NCBI GenBank assembly: GCA_949358305.1
Contig: OX442315.1
Span: forward strand, 20,424,427-20,488,426
DNA: 64,000 nt
From: Strigamia acuminata
Taxonomy: Eukaryota; Arthropoda; Chilopoda; Geophilomorpha; Linotaeniidae
Direction: 5' to 3'
Positions within the stretch are counted from its first letter, which is position 1. Each line of letters begins with the position of its first letter. Both the position numbers and the translations under genes were made by a program. The notes below the pieces were generated by a model, which was given only the letters and a program-made list of their open reading frames with translations, was not told where the DNA came from and made no database searches. This document shows positions 46,782 to 61,314 of this stretch, in pieces.

Positions 46782-48201
46782 GGACGGAATTGTATTCGAG
46801 GATTATTTCGAAAGCCTTCGGACCCGGAAAAACGGTCAAAAGTTTCAAACAAACGAACCGACTCGTGTCGTAGTCACACGGACACTCCTCAACAAGAATC
46901 AAAGCGAAGGAAAGCTTTTTCATTGGGCTCAACCAAAAAACCTTCATTTTCGGATACTAGTGTATATTTATTTATATATTATTTTATTTATTTATATCTA
47001 ATGATTTTTATTTTTGTTTAGGCGGTGGAAAAATTTAGTCGTTGTTACTCATTGGGCTCAACCAAAAAACCTTCATTTTCGGATACTAGTGTATATTTAT
47101 TTATATATTATTTTATTTATTTATATCTAATGATTTTTATTTTTGTTTAGGCGGTGGAAAAATTTAGTCGTTGTTACTCAGAATCTGAAGCGACTAACAT
47201 AATGAATGCTGTTAAACTCGGTTAATATTTAATATAATATTATATATATATATATTTAATTAAAAATATATATATATTGAGAAAATTAATAGAGAAATTT
47301 TTTTTTCTTCTAGGTACTGACAATCCAGACTTAATTGGAGATTTTACTCGCCCATACGTACTGCCATTGATTCCAAGTAAACATCAAGATTTAAAGTCTA
47401 TTTCAGCTGAAACGGTTTGGAAAATCTATATTAAGTTGTTATTTTATATGTTGCAATATTTTATATTTATTTAGATGTTTCGTGTATTAAATGGGGAGTT
47501 TTCTTCCCAAGTTAAAAAACACATCGTAATTGATTGTCGATTTCCTTATGAATACGATGGTGGCCATATACGAGTAAATATTTATTTTTAATACGTAGTA
47601 TCGTATTAATATTTATATTAATTAATATATTTTAATACACTTCAGGGTGCTATTAATATATACTCAAAAGAGAGTTTGGAACAGGAGTTTCTCCAGCAAT
47701 TACAAGCTGATTCCAAATCTGTTGTTTTAATATTCCACTGTGAATTTTCATCGGAAAGAGGCCCCTCTATGTAATTGCAGTTATATTTATTTTTTGATTT
47801 GCTTATCAATTTTTCTATTACGAATTTAGGAGTCGTTTTCTGCGGAATAAGGATCGGGAAACAAACGTGTATCCAAACTTACACTACCCAGAAATTTACG
47901 TGCTAAATGGAGGCTATAAGGCGTTTTTTGAGAGTTGCAAAGTAGGAAAACGTTATCTGTAATCAATGAAATGATATTCATTTTTTTTTGGTATGTTTAT
48001 TTAATTCAGGAATTATGCGAACCCCAATCGTACAAACCAATGCTTCATGCAGACCACGAAGAAAATTTAAGACTTTTTCGAAAACTTGGATTAAAGAAGA
48101 GAAAAATAGTTATACAGGGACGGAATTGTATTCGAAGATCATTTCGAGAGCCTTCGGACCGGGAAAAACGGTCAAAGGTTTCAAACAAACGGATCGACTA
48201 G
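46782..48201 (+). pseudogene. CDC25-C, 5'-truncated copy with chimeric C-terminus
   Basis: Starts at the GRNCIRG exon; all earlier regulatory exons are missing. The catalytic domain is open and intact: [69 protein letters not shown] and [19 protein letters not shown]. After LRLFRK the normal C-terminus is replaced by [16 protein letters not shown] and [18 protein letters not shown], a re-used piece of the upstream regulatory exon, stopping at 48199-48201. A 129-bp internal tandem duplication lies at 46922-47179. A frame from 46749 starts inside the former intron. It could be expressed as a short phosphatase if a promoter exists. Confidence 0.8.
46922..47179. repeat. 129-bp tandem duplication inside CDC25-C
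   Basis: 46922-47050 and 47051-47179 are near-exact direct repeats covering the end of the basic exon, its intron and the start of the [10 protein letters not shown] exon. It duplicates a splice donor and acceptor, so splicing could skip or include one unit. Confidence 0.9.
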
Positions 48202-48877
48202 TGAATATCTCAATACCACAGAATAACAAGAATGAATTGTATAATCATGGCGATATTATATGGAAGCTTCAAATAAAAATCAACCGAAATTTTTTTTATT
48301 GTTTGGATTAACTGCCACTGTAAAACTTGGTGAGAAATAAGAATGATAACTTTTAGATGCTAAAAGCACTTAAAAGTATAAAAGTTTTAAATTAATTTAT
48401 CTAAATCTACCACTATCCAACTTATTTTACAAGTTAGTTATCTTAAATTAAATGTCTTTTTTTAAAAAAAGGAAATCAAATTAGCAAATTTAAACATTTT
48501 CTTCTTATGAAAATAAAATAATTTAGGCATTAAAAAAAGACAGTGGTTTTCTTGTTTACTTGCAAATTAATGCAAATTTGAATACTTTATTGAAGAAATT
48601 CAGTACTTTTGCAGTAGAAATTTAAGTTTTGTCACAATTGCTGACTTTACTTCAGCTAATTTGTTTTCCTTTTTAAAAGAAAACACCACTGGATAGCCCA
48701 CAATCGACTTCCTACATGACCACATCAATAGAATTTCCAGACTTTTGAATCATCCTGAATAAATAAAAAAAAAAAAAAAAAAAAAAGTGCTTTTTTGTTC
48801 CTAATCTCAAATCTCCGAAAGTTCTTCGCCGATTTCTTTAAAATTTGGACACAACGTTGCACTCGAATAGGGGAGTT
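48202..48877. other. CDC25-C 3' flank
   Basis: 48229-48330 matches DNA after CDC25-B (43163 on), then unique AT-rich DNA with a poly-A run at 48766-48786. The clarin gene expected here by comparison with copy B is absent. Confidence 0.5.
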
Positions 48878-49384
48878 GTTTATCTGTTTTTACTTCCTGA
48901 GATTAACTACCGCACAGGTACAGCGACCAACGGCTGCCACCTGTTGCGTCCTCGTGAGCTTCCTATATGAGCAACTGAGCAGCAATGACCTGAACAAGGC
49001 CTGTTGACCACAAAATAAAATGTGTAGCAGTGTAGCGTGTTTTTACACTTTGAGTGATTTTGGTTTCCGAAAAATTAATTTATTAAAAAATAAAACAAAT
49101 TCTGTTTAATCTGTTTGTAAATAAATGTTGCAATGTGTAATTTTTGAGATAAGCTGGAAATGCCAGTAAGCAATAAATGGATGATTGAGAAATAGGTCAA
49201 ATAGTTTTCTGGAGCAGCAATGATTTGAATAAAAATGCGATTCTTCTTCACCCATTGTAAAAAAACTCAAAAAAAAAAAACTTGGAAGAAATTTGAAATT
49301 GAAAGGTGTAATGGCCACAATAGAGGGCGGCACTTTACTCCCAGCGCCGTAGTTTGGCATCTTTTGTTGTTGTGGTTAGAAACG

Positions 49385-52300
49385 ATGGCTACGCCGCTTA
49401 GTAAGTCTAGTTTATTTGTTGGTAAAATTGTATACAATAAATTAAATAAATACGTATTTTTTTTTTCGTTGTAGAATTTAAGTTGAAACAAGTTCCTTCC
49501 GATGTCTGGTCAGTGCGAGAAAAACTATGTTTGGCCAGTTCGGTCATGAGAAGTGGCGATCAAAATTGGTAAATTTTGTTATTAATTTCGGTGAATACTG
49601 GATAGAAAATTTTAAGTATAAATATAATTGTAGGGTTTCAGTTAGCCGAGCTATAAAAGTATTTGGCGAACCAAATCGACCTGCTGATTGGTTTTCACAA
49701 AAGGTTAATATATAGAATATTAGTCGCTAAATTTTGCATTACCAAATTATCCTGTTAGTAGAATTGTGCACTTCAGTATTCCGATTTGTTGGAGAAAGTC
49801 GAAACCCCGAAGTATGTACAACAATATCGTTAACTGTCGCGTATATTTTAATTGTTTGGCATTGTTATTTAGACGTAAGCGTGGTGAAAGGGAAATAGAG
49901 ACGCCTGGAGAATGCATCGTAAAGAAACTGACTCAAGAAAGAGTAGAAGAACTGACAAAAGTTACCGAAGAGTATCAACAAAAACACAAGTAAATATTTT
50001 GAAAAATATATTTCATTCTTAAATTTTTACCATCAATTAATTAATTTATTAAATAATAGGAAACTGAAATTATATCATGATCAAGTTAGCAGTGGCACGC
50101 AGGATAGCGAGCTGCAAACAATTTGGCAACAAATTTTGGAGTAAGTTTATTGTCGCTAATTAAGAATTAAAAATTAAAAATTCTTATTTTTATTTTGATA
50201 GTGAAAAACAGACCGCTAAAGAAGAAGAAGAAAAACATGGAAAATGGTTAATAGAACGTGAAGCAGCGCGGCAAGCGGCTATTGCATGTAAGTATTGGAT
50301 TTAAAAGTTTATAAGTAATCTCTAATTTAACATTTAATATTTAATTAAACAGCTATGAAATCGGCAAAAATACCAGCTATTCCTATAGCGAAACAAAAGA
50401 AGGGCAATAAACAGAATCGGAACTTGCGCCGAAACAGTTTTCAATCGGATCACGGCAGCGAATCAGAAGGCATCGCTAATTCGCCTATGGATGAAACGAT
50501 TAAATTAGAAGTATAATTTTAAATCCTTTAGATTAATGCATTTTGTGTAATATGTTTTATATTTATGTTTTTAAAAGCCTATTGCAATAGAAGAAACATC
50601 AACAAGTTCCAGTGTCCCCGAAGAGCCGACGAAAGCAGCTCCTGTATCGCCACTCCTCACATCATTGCTTAAAAATCCAAGTCCTGCGACAGTTCATCCG
50701 GGTTTTGGTTCTCTCCAGTCTATAATTTTGCCGCAAAAAGATGAAACGGTAAACAAAAATAGGCCAAATCGTGCGAAAATGATAAAACTTGATTGTTTTA
50801 ATGTTGTAAATAGATTGAAAAGCCAATTTTGTCATCAAGTCCATCAATTGTCAGCAAACCCATCGAAGAAAGCCCACCGAAAACATATTTGTCGCCATCA
50901 GCAGGTAGATATTTTTAATTGAATGATTGTCAATGATCAGCACACGTTGATTTTGTAAATGTTTTCAGGTGCCCCAACGTTGTCTCGTTTGTTGGAATTA
51001 CCTTTAACGAGCCCTGGAAAACCCTTGCCACCTCTGCCGATTACGAGTACAATTTCCACACCGCCCCAAACTACCGAGAGTGTAGTTGAAGTGGAAGTAG
51101 AAGAAAAACCTCCACTACCGCCTTCACCCGTACCACAAATAGATACTCCTACTGTTGAAACCGTTGAGGCAGAACAAAGTATAAATGAGATTAAAACGGA
51201 AGTAGAAGTTGTACCAGAAGAAGAAATCGTCGATAAAGAAAACATAACGAATGATACTGTCGGGACAGAAGAACTGTCTATAAGTACAGAAAAAATGGAG
51301 GAACTGACTTCGCCTCCTAAATCGCAGGACGAAACGAATGTAGTTGAAGGTTAGTAATTATATATTTTGTTTTAAAGTCACATAATTAATTATTTTTTTT
51401 TAAAGAAATAATTTCTTTCCAAGACGAGCAAGACGTACAAACGAATGTTGAAATTCAAGAAGAAGGTGAAGTTGAGATTACCGTTCAGGAGGATGTTCCA
51501 GTGGTCAGCGAAGCTACAGAACCTGAAGCAGAAATACAAGTTAAAGAAGAGAGCGAGCTTCCAATCGAAGAAGTTAAGGTATTGATCGTGTTATTTCTAA
51601 TTAATTTATTTAATTGAATCTTTCTTTTGATGATAGAAGCCGGAATCACCAGCGGAGATTGAACCCCCACCACAACCTGCTGTTGTCGAACAACCGGTGG
51701 AAGTTGAGGAAAAACCTGTTGCTCCTCGTGAACCATCACCGACAACGAAACAAATGGCGACACCGACGACAAGTCGAGGGAAACGCGAACGTGGATTTCG
51801 ACGCGGATCTGGTGCAAAACCCGAGAAGACGACGTTGGTCAGCCGGGTAGAATTAAACTACAAACGGACGATTAACGAATTTGGAATTAAAAAAATTAAT
51901 TAATTTTCAGAAAGTGGAAGAGATACCACCAGAGCCAGTTGCTGAAAACCCGGAGACAAGCGATAAAGAAGTAAAAGAGAAACCGGTCGAGAAAAAAGTG
52001 GTTGAGGAAAAGACTAGAGGACGAAAACCGAAAAGGAGGAGAGAGACGAAGGAATCGTCGGACGATTCAAACGATGGAAACTTGGCAAAGCGAAAGCAAC
52101 CTTTAAGAAGGGAAAAGAGAAAACCCGAGAGCACCCAGAAGAGATCGAGGCGCTTTAAACCAGACACTTCGTCGTCATCTGACGAAGATGAAAAAACTGA
52201 AACTAAGGAAGAAAGCGTCGTGAAAATGGAGATGCCTTTTGATTCCATTCCTAACAGTCCATCGTCTCTGTCGCACTCTGATGACCCCGACAGTTTGCGC

Positions 52301-53039
52301 GATTACAAACTGTGGAAGAAAGCCATCATGCTAGTGTGGCGGTCGGCAGCCAATCACAAGTAAAGAAAAATTTTAAAAAATATATGAAATGAATTATATT
52401 AAATTCTTTTCTTTAAGGTATGCCAATGTGTTTCTGCATCCGGTTACTGATGATGTTGCCCCAGGCTACAGCAGCGTCGTGTACAGGTCGATGGATTTGT
52501 CGCAAATTAAAAAAGGTGTTGAAAGCGGAGCCATCAAAACAACAGCAGAATTCCAACGGGACATGATGCTCATGTTTCAAAATGCGATCATGTATAACAG
52601 TTCTGATCACGACGTGTTTCATATGGCCGTTGAAATGCAAAAGGAAGTTCAAGCTCATATTCAAGTAAATTTTTGTTATCAGAAAAATATTTTTTCCAGT
52701 TTTTTTAATTTTAGTTTTAAATATTTATAAAGAACTGGGAATAAAATTTGTAAATAGTGACGAGATTTTCCTGACAATTTTAACTTTATAGGATTTTGTT
52801 ACTACACAGCTGATGGCACAGACTACTGAAGCACCGAAAAACCTTCGACGTGAAACGAGAGAACTTTCACACAAGAGAACCGCCAGTTCTGACTACAGAG
52901 ATAGGGTAAAGTTTAATAATTATTTTTTCAAAAAACAGATACAATATAACTGTTTATATTGTAGGTTGAACGCTGCACGCCTGAAGTTGAAAGCAACAAG
53001 ACTAAAAAACGTCGAACAAGAGCTGCAGAACACGATTAA
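49385..53039 (+). CDS. Brd8: BRD8 bromodomain protein (NuA4/TIP60 subunit)
   Basis: Chromatin subunit of the TIP60/NuA4 acetyltransferase complex. From the ATG at 49385 the N-terminus reads MATPL, then VPSDVWSVREKLCLASSVMR, VSVSRAIKVFGEPNRPADWF, CALQYSDLLEKVETPK, RKRGEREIETPGECIVKKL, the conserved BRD8 N-terminal module. A coiled, Lys/Glu-rich segment follows, then GAPTLSRLLELPLTSPGKP, long acidic/proline-rich exons, a basic patch (RGRKPKRRRETK), and the bromodomain with KKAIMLVWRSAANHKYANVF, PVTDDVAPGYSSVV, MDLSQIKKGVESG, FQRDMMLMFQNAIMYNSSDH. The last exon, if the AGG|GTAAAG donor is used, reads VERCTPEVESNKTKKRRTRA and stops at 53037-53039; a shifted reading ends at 53049. About 18 exons; full length. 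Its 5' part is duplicated at 45168. Confidence 0.92.
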
Positions 53040-53049
53040 TAAGAAATAA

Positions 53050-54159
53050 GACAATTTTTATTAACCAGCTATACATTTTCATCTCATTCTTTTGTAAATA
53101 TTAGAAATAAACATGTTGTCCGATGTTCTGTAGACGTTGCTGGATTCATCTGAAAATAAACTCAAATAAAATATAATAAAAATGAAAAGCATATCTCAAC
53201 GAAACGTTTAATTACGTCTTGTGACTTGGTACTCTCTTTCGATAAAATTTGTGGGTCCTAAAAAGGACCCGGGAAAGGGAGGGAGAAGAGTTTAAGGGTG
53301 AGGGATAAAAAGGAATAATGAAAAAGGAAAGGTTGGGATGATCACGAGTTGTGATTGATAAAAACAAATTTCAGATGGTTTTTCTTTCTTCTTGTAAATT
53401 CACTTTTTTTGTTCCTTTTTTCATTTTTGGTTGACTTTTTTCACTATAATCCGTATTCTCTATGAATAATGTGAGCTTCCATCAAATAATCCCTAATTAT
53501 CACAGTCAATTTGTGAATAAATTTACTGTTAATTGCGATTCGATCTTGATAGGCCATTTTCGTTTCTTCTTTGTTAATTAACATAGATTATTCTTCCATA
53601 ATATCGCATATTTTTGCAGTGTTCCAAACGATGAAAAATAGGTCGCTGCTTGTGAAAGAGTAATCTTCACCATATCATTTTGTAAAGGCATAAAAATAGT
53701 AGTCTACACTTTGTACAAGTAAGAAAACTAAGTTTCTTTTCACTATAGTCCTAAACTTTGTACAATAACCACACGGATATTTTGTTTTAACTTAGAAATT
53801 AACGAGTAAATCATTCACAACTGTCAAATACTACGTCAATTACATCGAATTACGAAAAAGCTCGGATTTTAAGCTACCACTAGACAAACAAAAAATATTC
53901 CCCCCGCATTAAAATTTTAAAATAAAAAAAACCGAAATTAACTAATTTTTTTTCTTTTTCTTATTTTTTTAAAAACCCAAAAATGTTAAATTGAAAAAAA
54001 TTTGTTCACAGATTTGCACCAAAATACATCACTATACAGCAAAAGAAAAGAAATAATTACTGAAAACCTTATTTGTAAAAAGTTGTTGTTGTTGTTGTTG
54101 TATTTTTTTTTTATTTTTTTTTTGTATTTTGTATTTTTCAAATCATTGATCAGTGCTAT
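53050..54159. other. BRD8 3' end and PNRC-like 3' UTR
   Basis: Convergent intergenic DNA. AATAAA near 53106 suits BRD8. The remainder, with a (TTG)n run near 54083 and T-rich tracts, could be a long 3' UTR of the minus-strand gene. No coding segment seen. Confidence 0.5.
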
Positions 54160-54597
54160 TCATTCGTGCACATTAAGCATCACCTTCAACTGATTGGAGA
54201 TTTCATTACAAATTGCTATACCACCCATTTTACTTGGCGCACTGGGTCTATTTTCGCCGTTCATCCAATGCGACGGAGGTCGTGGCAGCGAATTGGGCGC
54301 TGGGGGGTCACTGAATTTCGCCCCGGCGTAAGCAATTGTGTTCGGGCTTGAATTCGTACAGGTGGACGGAGGAGAGCCGCGGGATTCTGATCTTCTCCGC
54401 AGTGGAGACTTGACGTATTTACTCGGTCCGCTCTCCGTTTTTCTGCCCAAAATGAGCATTTTCTTGGGTGATAAAATATTACTTTCGATATGGCAGGAAG
54501 CACTCGGATTTGAGAGCTGTTTTTGTACGTCGTACGTCGTAAATGGCAAAGAAATACTATCACCTTTTCCCACCATGTTTGGATAATCAATCAACAT
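54160..54597 (-). CDS. PNRC1/2-like mRNA-decay cofactor
   Basis: A 145-residue single-exon protein. Near the C-terminus it carries YAGAKFSDPPAPNSLPRPPS followed by HW, the hallmark proline-rich motif of PNRC proteins, which in vertebrates binds the decapping factor DCP1 and UPF1 in nonsense-mediated decay and nuclear receptors through nearby residues. A final segment QLKVMLNVHE resembles the C-terminal helix QLKTLLKVQ of PNRC2. The N-terminal half is Ser/Lys-rich and disordered. The start at the ATG at 54597 is the only in-frame choice before the homologous part; an upstream exon is possible. Intact. Confidence 0.8.
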   Translation of the reverse strand: MLIDYPNMVGKGDSISLPFTTYDVQKQLSNPSASCHIESNILSPKKMLILGRKTESGPSKYVKSPLRRRSESRGSPPSTCTNSSPNTIAYAGAKFSDPPAPNSLPRPPSHWMNGENRPSAPSKMGGIAICNEISNQLKVMLNVHE

Positions 54598-56076
54598 ATC
54601 GTTTTCAAAATTAATAAGTCACTTTTTTTTCTTTGGAATGAACAAACTTGAGATTAAACACAAAATCCTCCCGTTTAAAAAGACTCACAAGTATGGCGAC
54701 CGGATTCAACCTTCTTGTTGTTGTTTTATTCCCGATTTGAAAACGCGGGACTTCTTCTCATAATTTAAAAACAAAGTCACTAAATGTCGAAGACGGGTTT
54801 TCTTCGTGTCCGCACGATAATACTTTGGGCAAAGAAAGTCGAATAGTTACCACAAAAAGCGAAAATAAACATTCGCAAAATGTTGCGATGGCGGAGAACC
54901 TCTTGGTTGAAACCTATAGTCACAAAACCATTAACGCCTCTTCTCTGACATACACGATGACGTCAAATAAATCCGTGTCACATGTTCGACTTCAACCAAT
55001 CGTGGCTAGAAGAAAATCTGGGGCAATCAGGTGACGAATCAGGTGATAGCAGGAAAAAATATTTGCTTAGCCAAAAGCCCAAAACATCAAGAAATTTTCT
55101 TGAAATTCTTGTTCCTTTTGAAACGACAACAACAGTAACAAGAAAGCAATTTCGTAAAAATTTTCCGATTTTATCAAGAATATTATAAAAATACCATCTG
55201 TTTATAATTGCCCCAGAAGTAAATAAACTTCTGTTTAGAAAAATAAATGTGAGGATCTAAAATATTTTATTTTATGTGACTTTATTTTATGTTTTGTGTT
55301 TCGCGACCCATCCCCTGGGCTGTTGCCTCTCCTGGTCAGTGTACGAGACACTTGACAGAAAGCGAGGTCACAGCACAGTGTTCATAGCGCTACCGTTCGG
55401 GAAAATTTGGAATTTCCAATAATTAATTCTGCATGTTTTGAGACGGTCTTCGTACAAGTCTATGCTTTGTGCGCATGGCAGCTAAGCGGATATGACGAAA
55501 CGACCTCAAGTATTCGCGTCACAGGAAAGTAGGCTTAAGTGTATTATACCGAGGCATTTTCATTTGAGAATTTTGATGCCGTTTTGCTCGTCGTGGAAGC
55601 GGTGAAATGAGTCTATTAATAGGTTTGTGTTAGTTATTTTCCTTCACTATACCACGTATTTAATACAAAATGTCAGAAGTTTTAGAAAATTCCTGTTTCT
55701 TTGTCTGTCCCCCTCTCTCTTTTTTTTTTTAAATTTATTTTCCTCCACCCATTTTCCCTGTCCAGACCATTACAGTTCGTTAGAGGCTCTACGCTCGCAT
55801 AGTTCCATCAAATCTAATAACTGGGTATATAGTTTTTACAATTCTGCCGTAGATTTTGCTTAAAAAGCTGCGTGTTTGTTTGCACCCATAATTTAAAAAT
55901 TCAAGGGTTTACGTAACACGGCGTCGAAATGGATTTTCGATAAATTAATATTTTTTTTTTTGGAAATAATTTTCTGCGAATTTTTGTTCGAAAGATAACT
56001 TTGCGATTGGTATTTGCAGGAAACAAATTTAGCAATAGAATTTATTACTCCGGCAGATACCACTGAATAAGGAAGT
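54598..56076. other. Divergent promoter region of PNRC-like and RNF38/44-like genes
   Basis: 1.5 kb. 54600-55250 is AT-rich with unsupported short frames. 55290-55620 is richer in GC and probably contains the transcribed 5' UTR of the RING gene. A likely 5' UTR intron runs from about 55623 to 56020 (GTTTGT donor, TTGCAG acceptor). The spliced leader may contain a 20-codon upstream frame starting at 55608. Confidence 0.45.
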
Positions 56077-58584
<2,508 letters not shown>

Positions 58585-59744
58585 ATGAGGAAAAGGAAAA
58601 AAAAACTTTTAGTTGGCATTATATTGGTCAGTTCTGCTTAAAAACTGAAGCACCACGCGTGATTGTTTGCGAGTGCCACAAGAAATTTGGGGCTCCGTCC
58701 ACTGGATAATCACGTGATGTGATATTTTGTTTTTTCCTTTTCTTTTCGTTCAGAAAGGTGCTACAATTGACTGCTGTTTGCTTAGATCGTGGTCTACTCA
58801 CCCTAACTTGCTTACAATATTTCTTTTTATTCTCGATATTGTCAATTACCAAAGAATGTTTGTTCCTCGTGTTGTTTGCTCGATGTGTTCCGAATGCTTG
58901 CTTATTCTTCCTTTCCTTACTCTCTCACGTCGGTGATGGTGATGGTGACGGTGGTGGTGCCGGTGTTGTGGTGATGGTAATGTTTTTGAATTTTCCCCAG
59001 TGATCGTTGTTTGTTTTCCATTTCGCTGCTGTTAATTGCAGTCTTAATGTATTAGTGCTGTCAATACTTTGCCCAATAAATCTCTGTTTGGGACCAGTGT
59101 TTCTTTTTGAAGCGTATTAAAATATTATTTACTTTGTTTTTTATTTTTAATTTTTATTTTTATTTTGTACGACGGAGGAATTGACTGCATGTTTTTAGTC
59201 AAATGCCAAGGGTACCTCAATTTTTTCTTACGTAATAAATAATCATTTCTAAAAAAATTATATGCAATTTCAATTTAATTGTTGAGAGATTTAATATTAT
59301 GCACAAAACTTAACTACAAATACAGTATACATGTCAACATTTGGGGAAAAAATTGTAACGTAAATTTCGATGAAGTTACCGCCAGATTTAACAACAACAA
59401 AAAGTCTTTGGTAAATAAATTATTATAATATACAATTTAAATTTAAAATTCGCAGTTGCGTCTTATCACAGTTTAAATTTTTTTTATCATCGTATGTCTT
59501 TATTATGAACTTTCAAGCTGACTAAGTATAACAACAGACGTAAAATTTAAGTCAACACTTTGACTAAACAGATATGCTTATCTTTTTTCCCCTTGATTTG
59601 TAAAGGATGAATAACAAGAACATTTATTAAAAATGGAAAACAGGTCTAAAAAACGGATAAATATCAACAATTTCATAAAGAATACGAACAAACATGCATT
59701 TAAAATCTACCTACGTAATCTAGTAACGATTATTAGAAGTTAAA
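58585..59744. other. RNF38/44-like 3' UTR and intergenic DNA
   Basis: Convergent with the RCCD1-like gene. It holds a GGTGATGGTGATGGTGACGG-type imperfect triplet repeat at 58932-58980 and AATAAA at 59077. The rest is AT-rich; no gene seen. Confidence 0.5.
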
Positions 59745-61314
59745 TTACTTCGAAGCTGCCCATACTATCGTGCTCCAATCTCGACAAGCCACATCGGAAA
59801 CCGAACTTATGTTAACCGCAGTTGGTACATCTCGTATTTGTTTGTCTCCTAAGCATAATTGACCATATCCATTCCAGCCCCAGCTCCACAACTTGCCATC
59901 ATCTATGAAATAAAGCAACAAAAAAAGGTAAACACAATTTTTCAAAATAATTTTAAATATTACCAGCAATTGCAGCCGAATGTCGTGATCCCAGGCTAAT
60001 TTTTGTGATTGTGACATCCAATGGAAAATTTACCAAATTGGGTGTCGCTTCAACAGACACGTTATTTGAGCGTTGCGGATCAACTTTACTGCAAGGTAAA
60101 GCTAACTGCCCACTCTCATTCCAACCCCACATGTACACGGAACCTATGGCTAAAACAGACATGTTAATTTTACAAATTTTGAACGCGTTAAATTTGTTTT
60201 TACTGTCAAGAGCAGCTGAGTGCCAGCCTCCTGCTGCTATAGATGCTATAACGACACCATCCAGAGCTTCAACTTTTCGTGGTTCATTCTCGTTATTCAA
60301 ACCAGAATGCCCCAGTTGGCCACGACTGAAAAAAAATATTATTATTTATAATTAAAATAATCATAAAATTATAATTAAATATTATTTTTGTTCGCTTACC
60401 TGCCCAAACCGTAAGAATACACCGAACCGTCGGTTGTAAGTAATAACACGTGCTCTTTTCCACAACTGACTTGTTTCACTTTGGGGACCGTTAACTGTTG
60501 TAACGTGTAATTCGTATCTTCCAGTTTCAACTCAAACGCTTCTCCATCTGTGTAATTCAATCAAAATGATTAAACAATACAAATAAATGGTGGTTCAATA
60601 GGATTACCAGGTGTGAGCACAGCTGAGTATTTATCTCCTAAACTGATTGATTTGACTAGAATATTTGAGTCGTGAGTAGATGGTAAGATTGGCTGATCGA
60701 ATTGAATATCTCGCCATAAAATACACGAATTTTGGCGTGTAATTGCTGCCAACAATCGCCAGCCACAAACAACAACGGAGAAACCGACATTGACTGCAGT
60801 TATGTTCCACGAACACGTGTGATCTGGTAAAGTGGCAGATTTGTCACCAACGGTGCAAATCATTCGCTCAAAATGAATTCCCGAAACAGATGTTTGGTAG
60901 TTGTCGGCCGGTGGTTGCTCGTTTTTCACTTGATCGAACTTTTCTTTAATGGGTTCCGTAGGAGAACTGACCAAACTTGTAGTCGGCGATGCAACATCAT
61001 TACAAAATCCGAGGTAAACGATTTTACCATCGTCTAAACATAAATTTTTTAACAAATTAAAATAAGGAATTATCAAAAATGTTTATTTCTATTTTTATTT
61101 TTATTTCCATACCCGTGATATAGCAAGCGCAAGTCCAACAACAGTCTAGATTCGACTCGTTTCGTTCCCATTTAACTAAATTGGTCAGATTTTCCGTTCG
61201 TTTCGTTCGAAATCCACAACTGTATCCGCTCACGTAGACCGCCGCTTTAGCCGTTTCCATTGACGAAATGTTGTTTCTGTTTATATTGGTTATTTCGGTG
61301 CTAGGGGAAGTCAT
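59745..61314 (-). CDS. Rccd1: RCC1-repeat protein, RCCD1-like
   Basis: ATG at 61314. An N-terminal half with VYVSGYSCGFRTKRTENLT and WRLLAAITRQNSCILWRDI is followed by RCC1 repeats: KVKQVSCGKEHVLLLTTDGS, RGQLGHSG, SIAAGGWHSAALDS, the diagnostic GSVYMWGWNESGQLALP, ISLGSRHSAAIA and DDGKLWSWGWNGYGQLCLGD, ending IVWAASK at 59745. The order and the WGWNESGQLALP block match human RCCD1, which partners the histone demethylase KDM8 at spindle/centromere chromatin. About seven exons, of family-typical length. Intact. Confidence 0.85.

Noticed and set aside
51907-52248. 113-codon Ser/Phe-rich minus frame
   Set aside because: Complement of the Lys/Glu-rich BRD8 exon.
58719-59003. 94-codon plus frame after the RING gene
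   Set aside because: Lies in the 3' UTR and ends in a triplet repeat; no conserved features.
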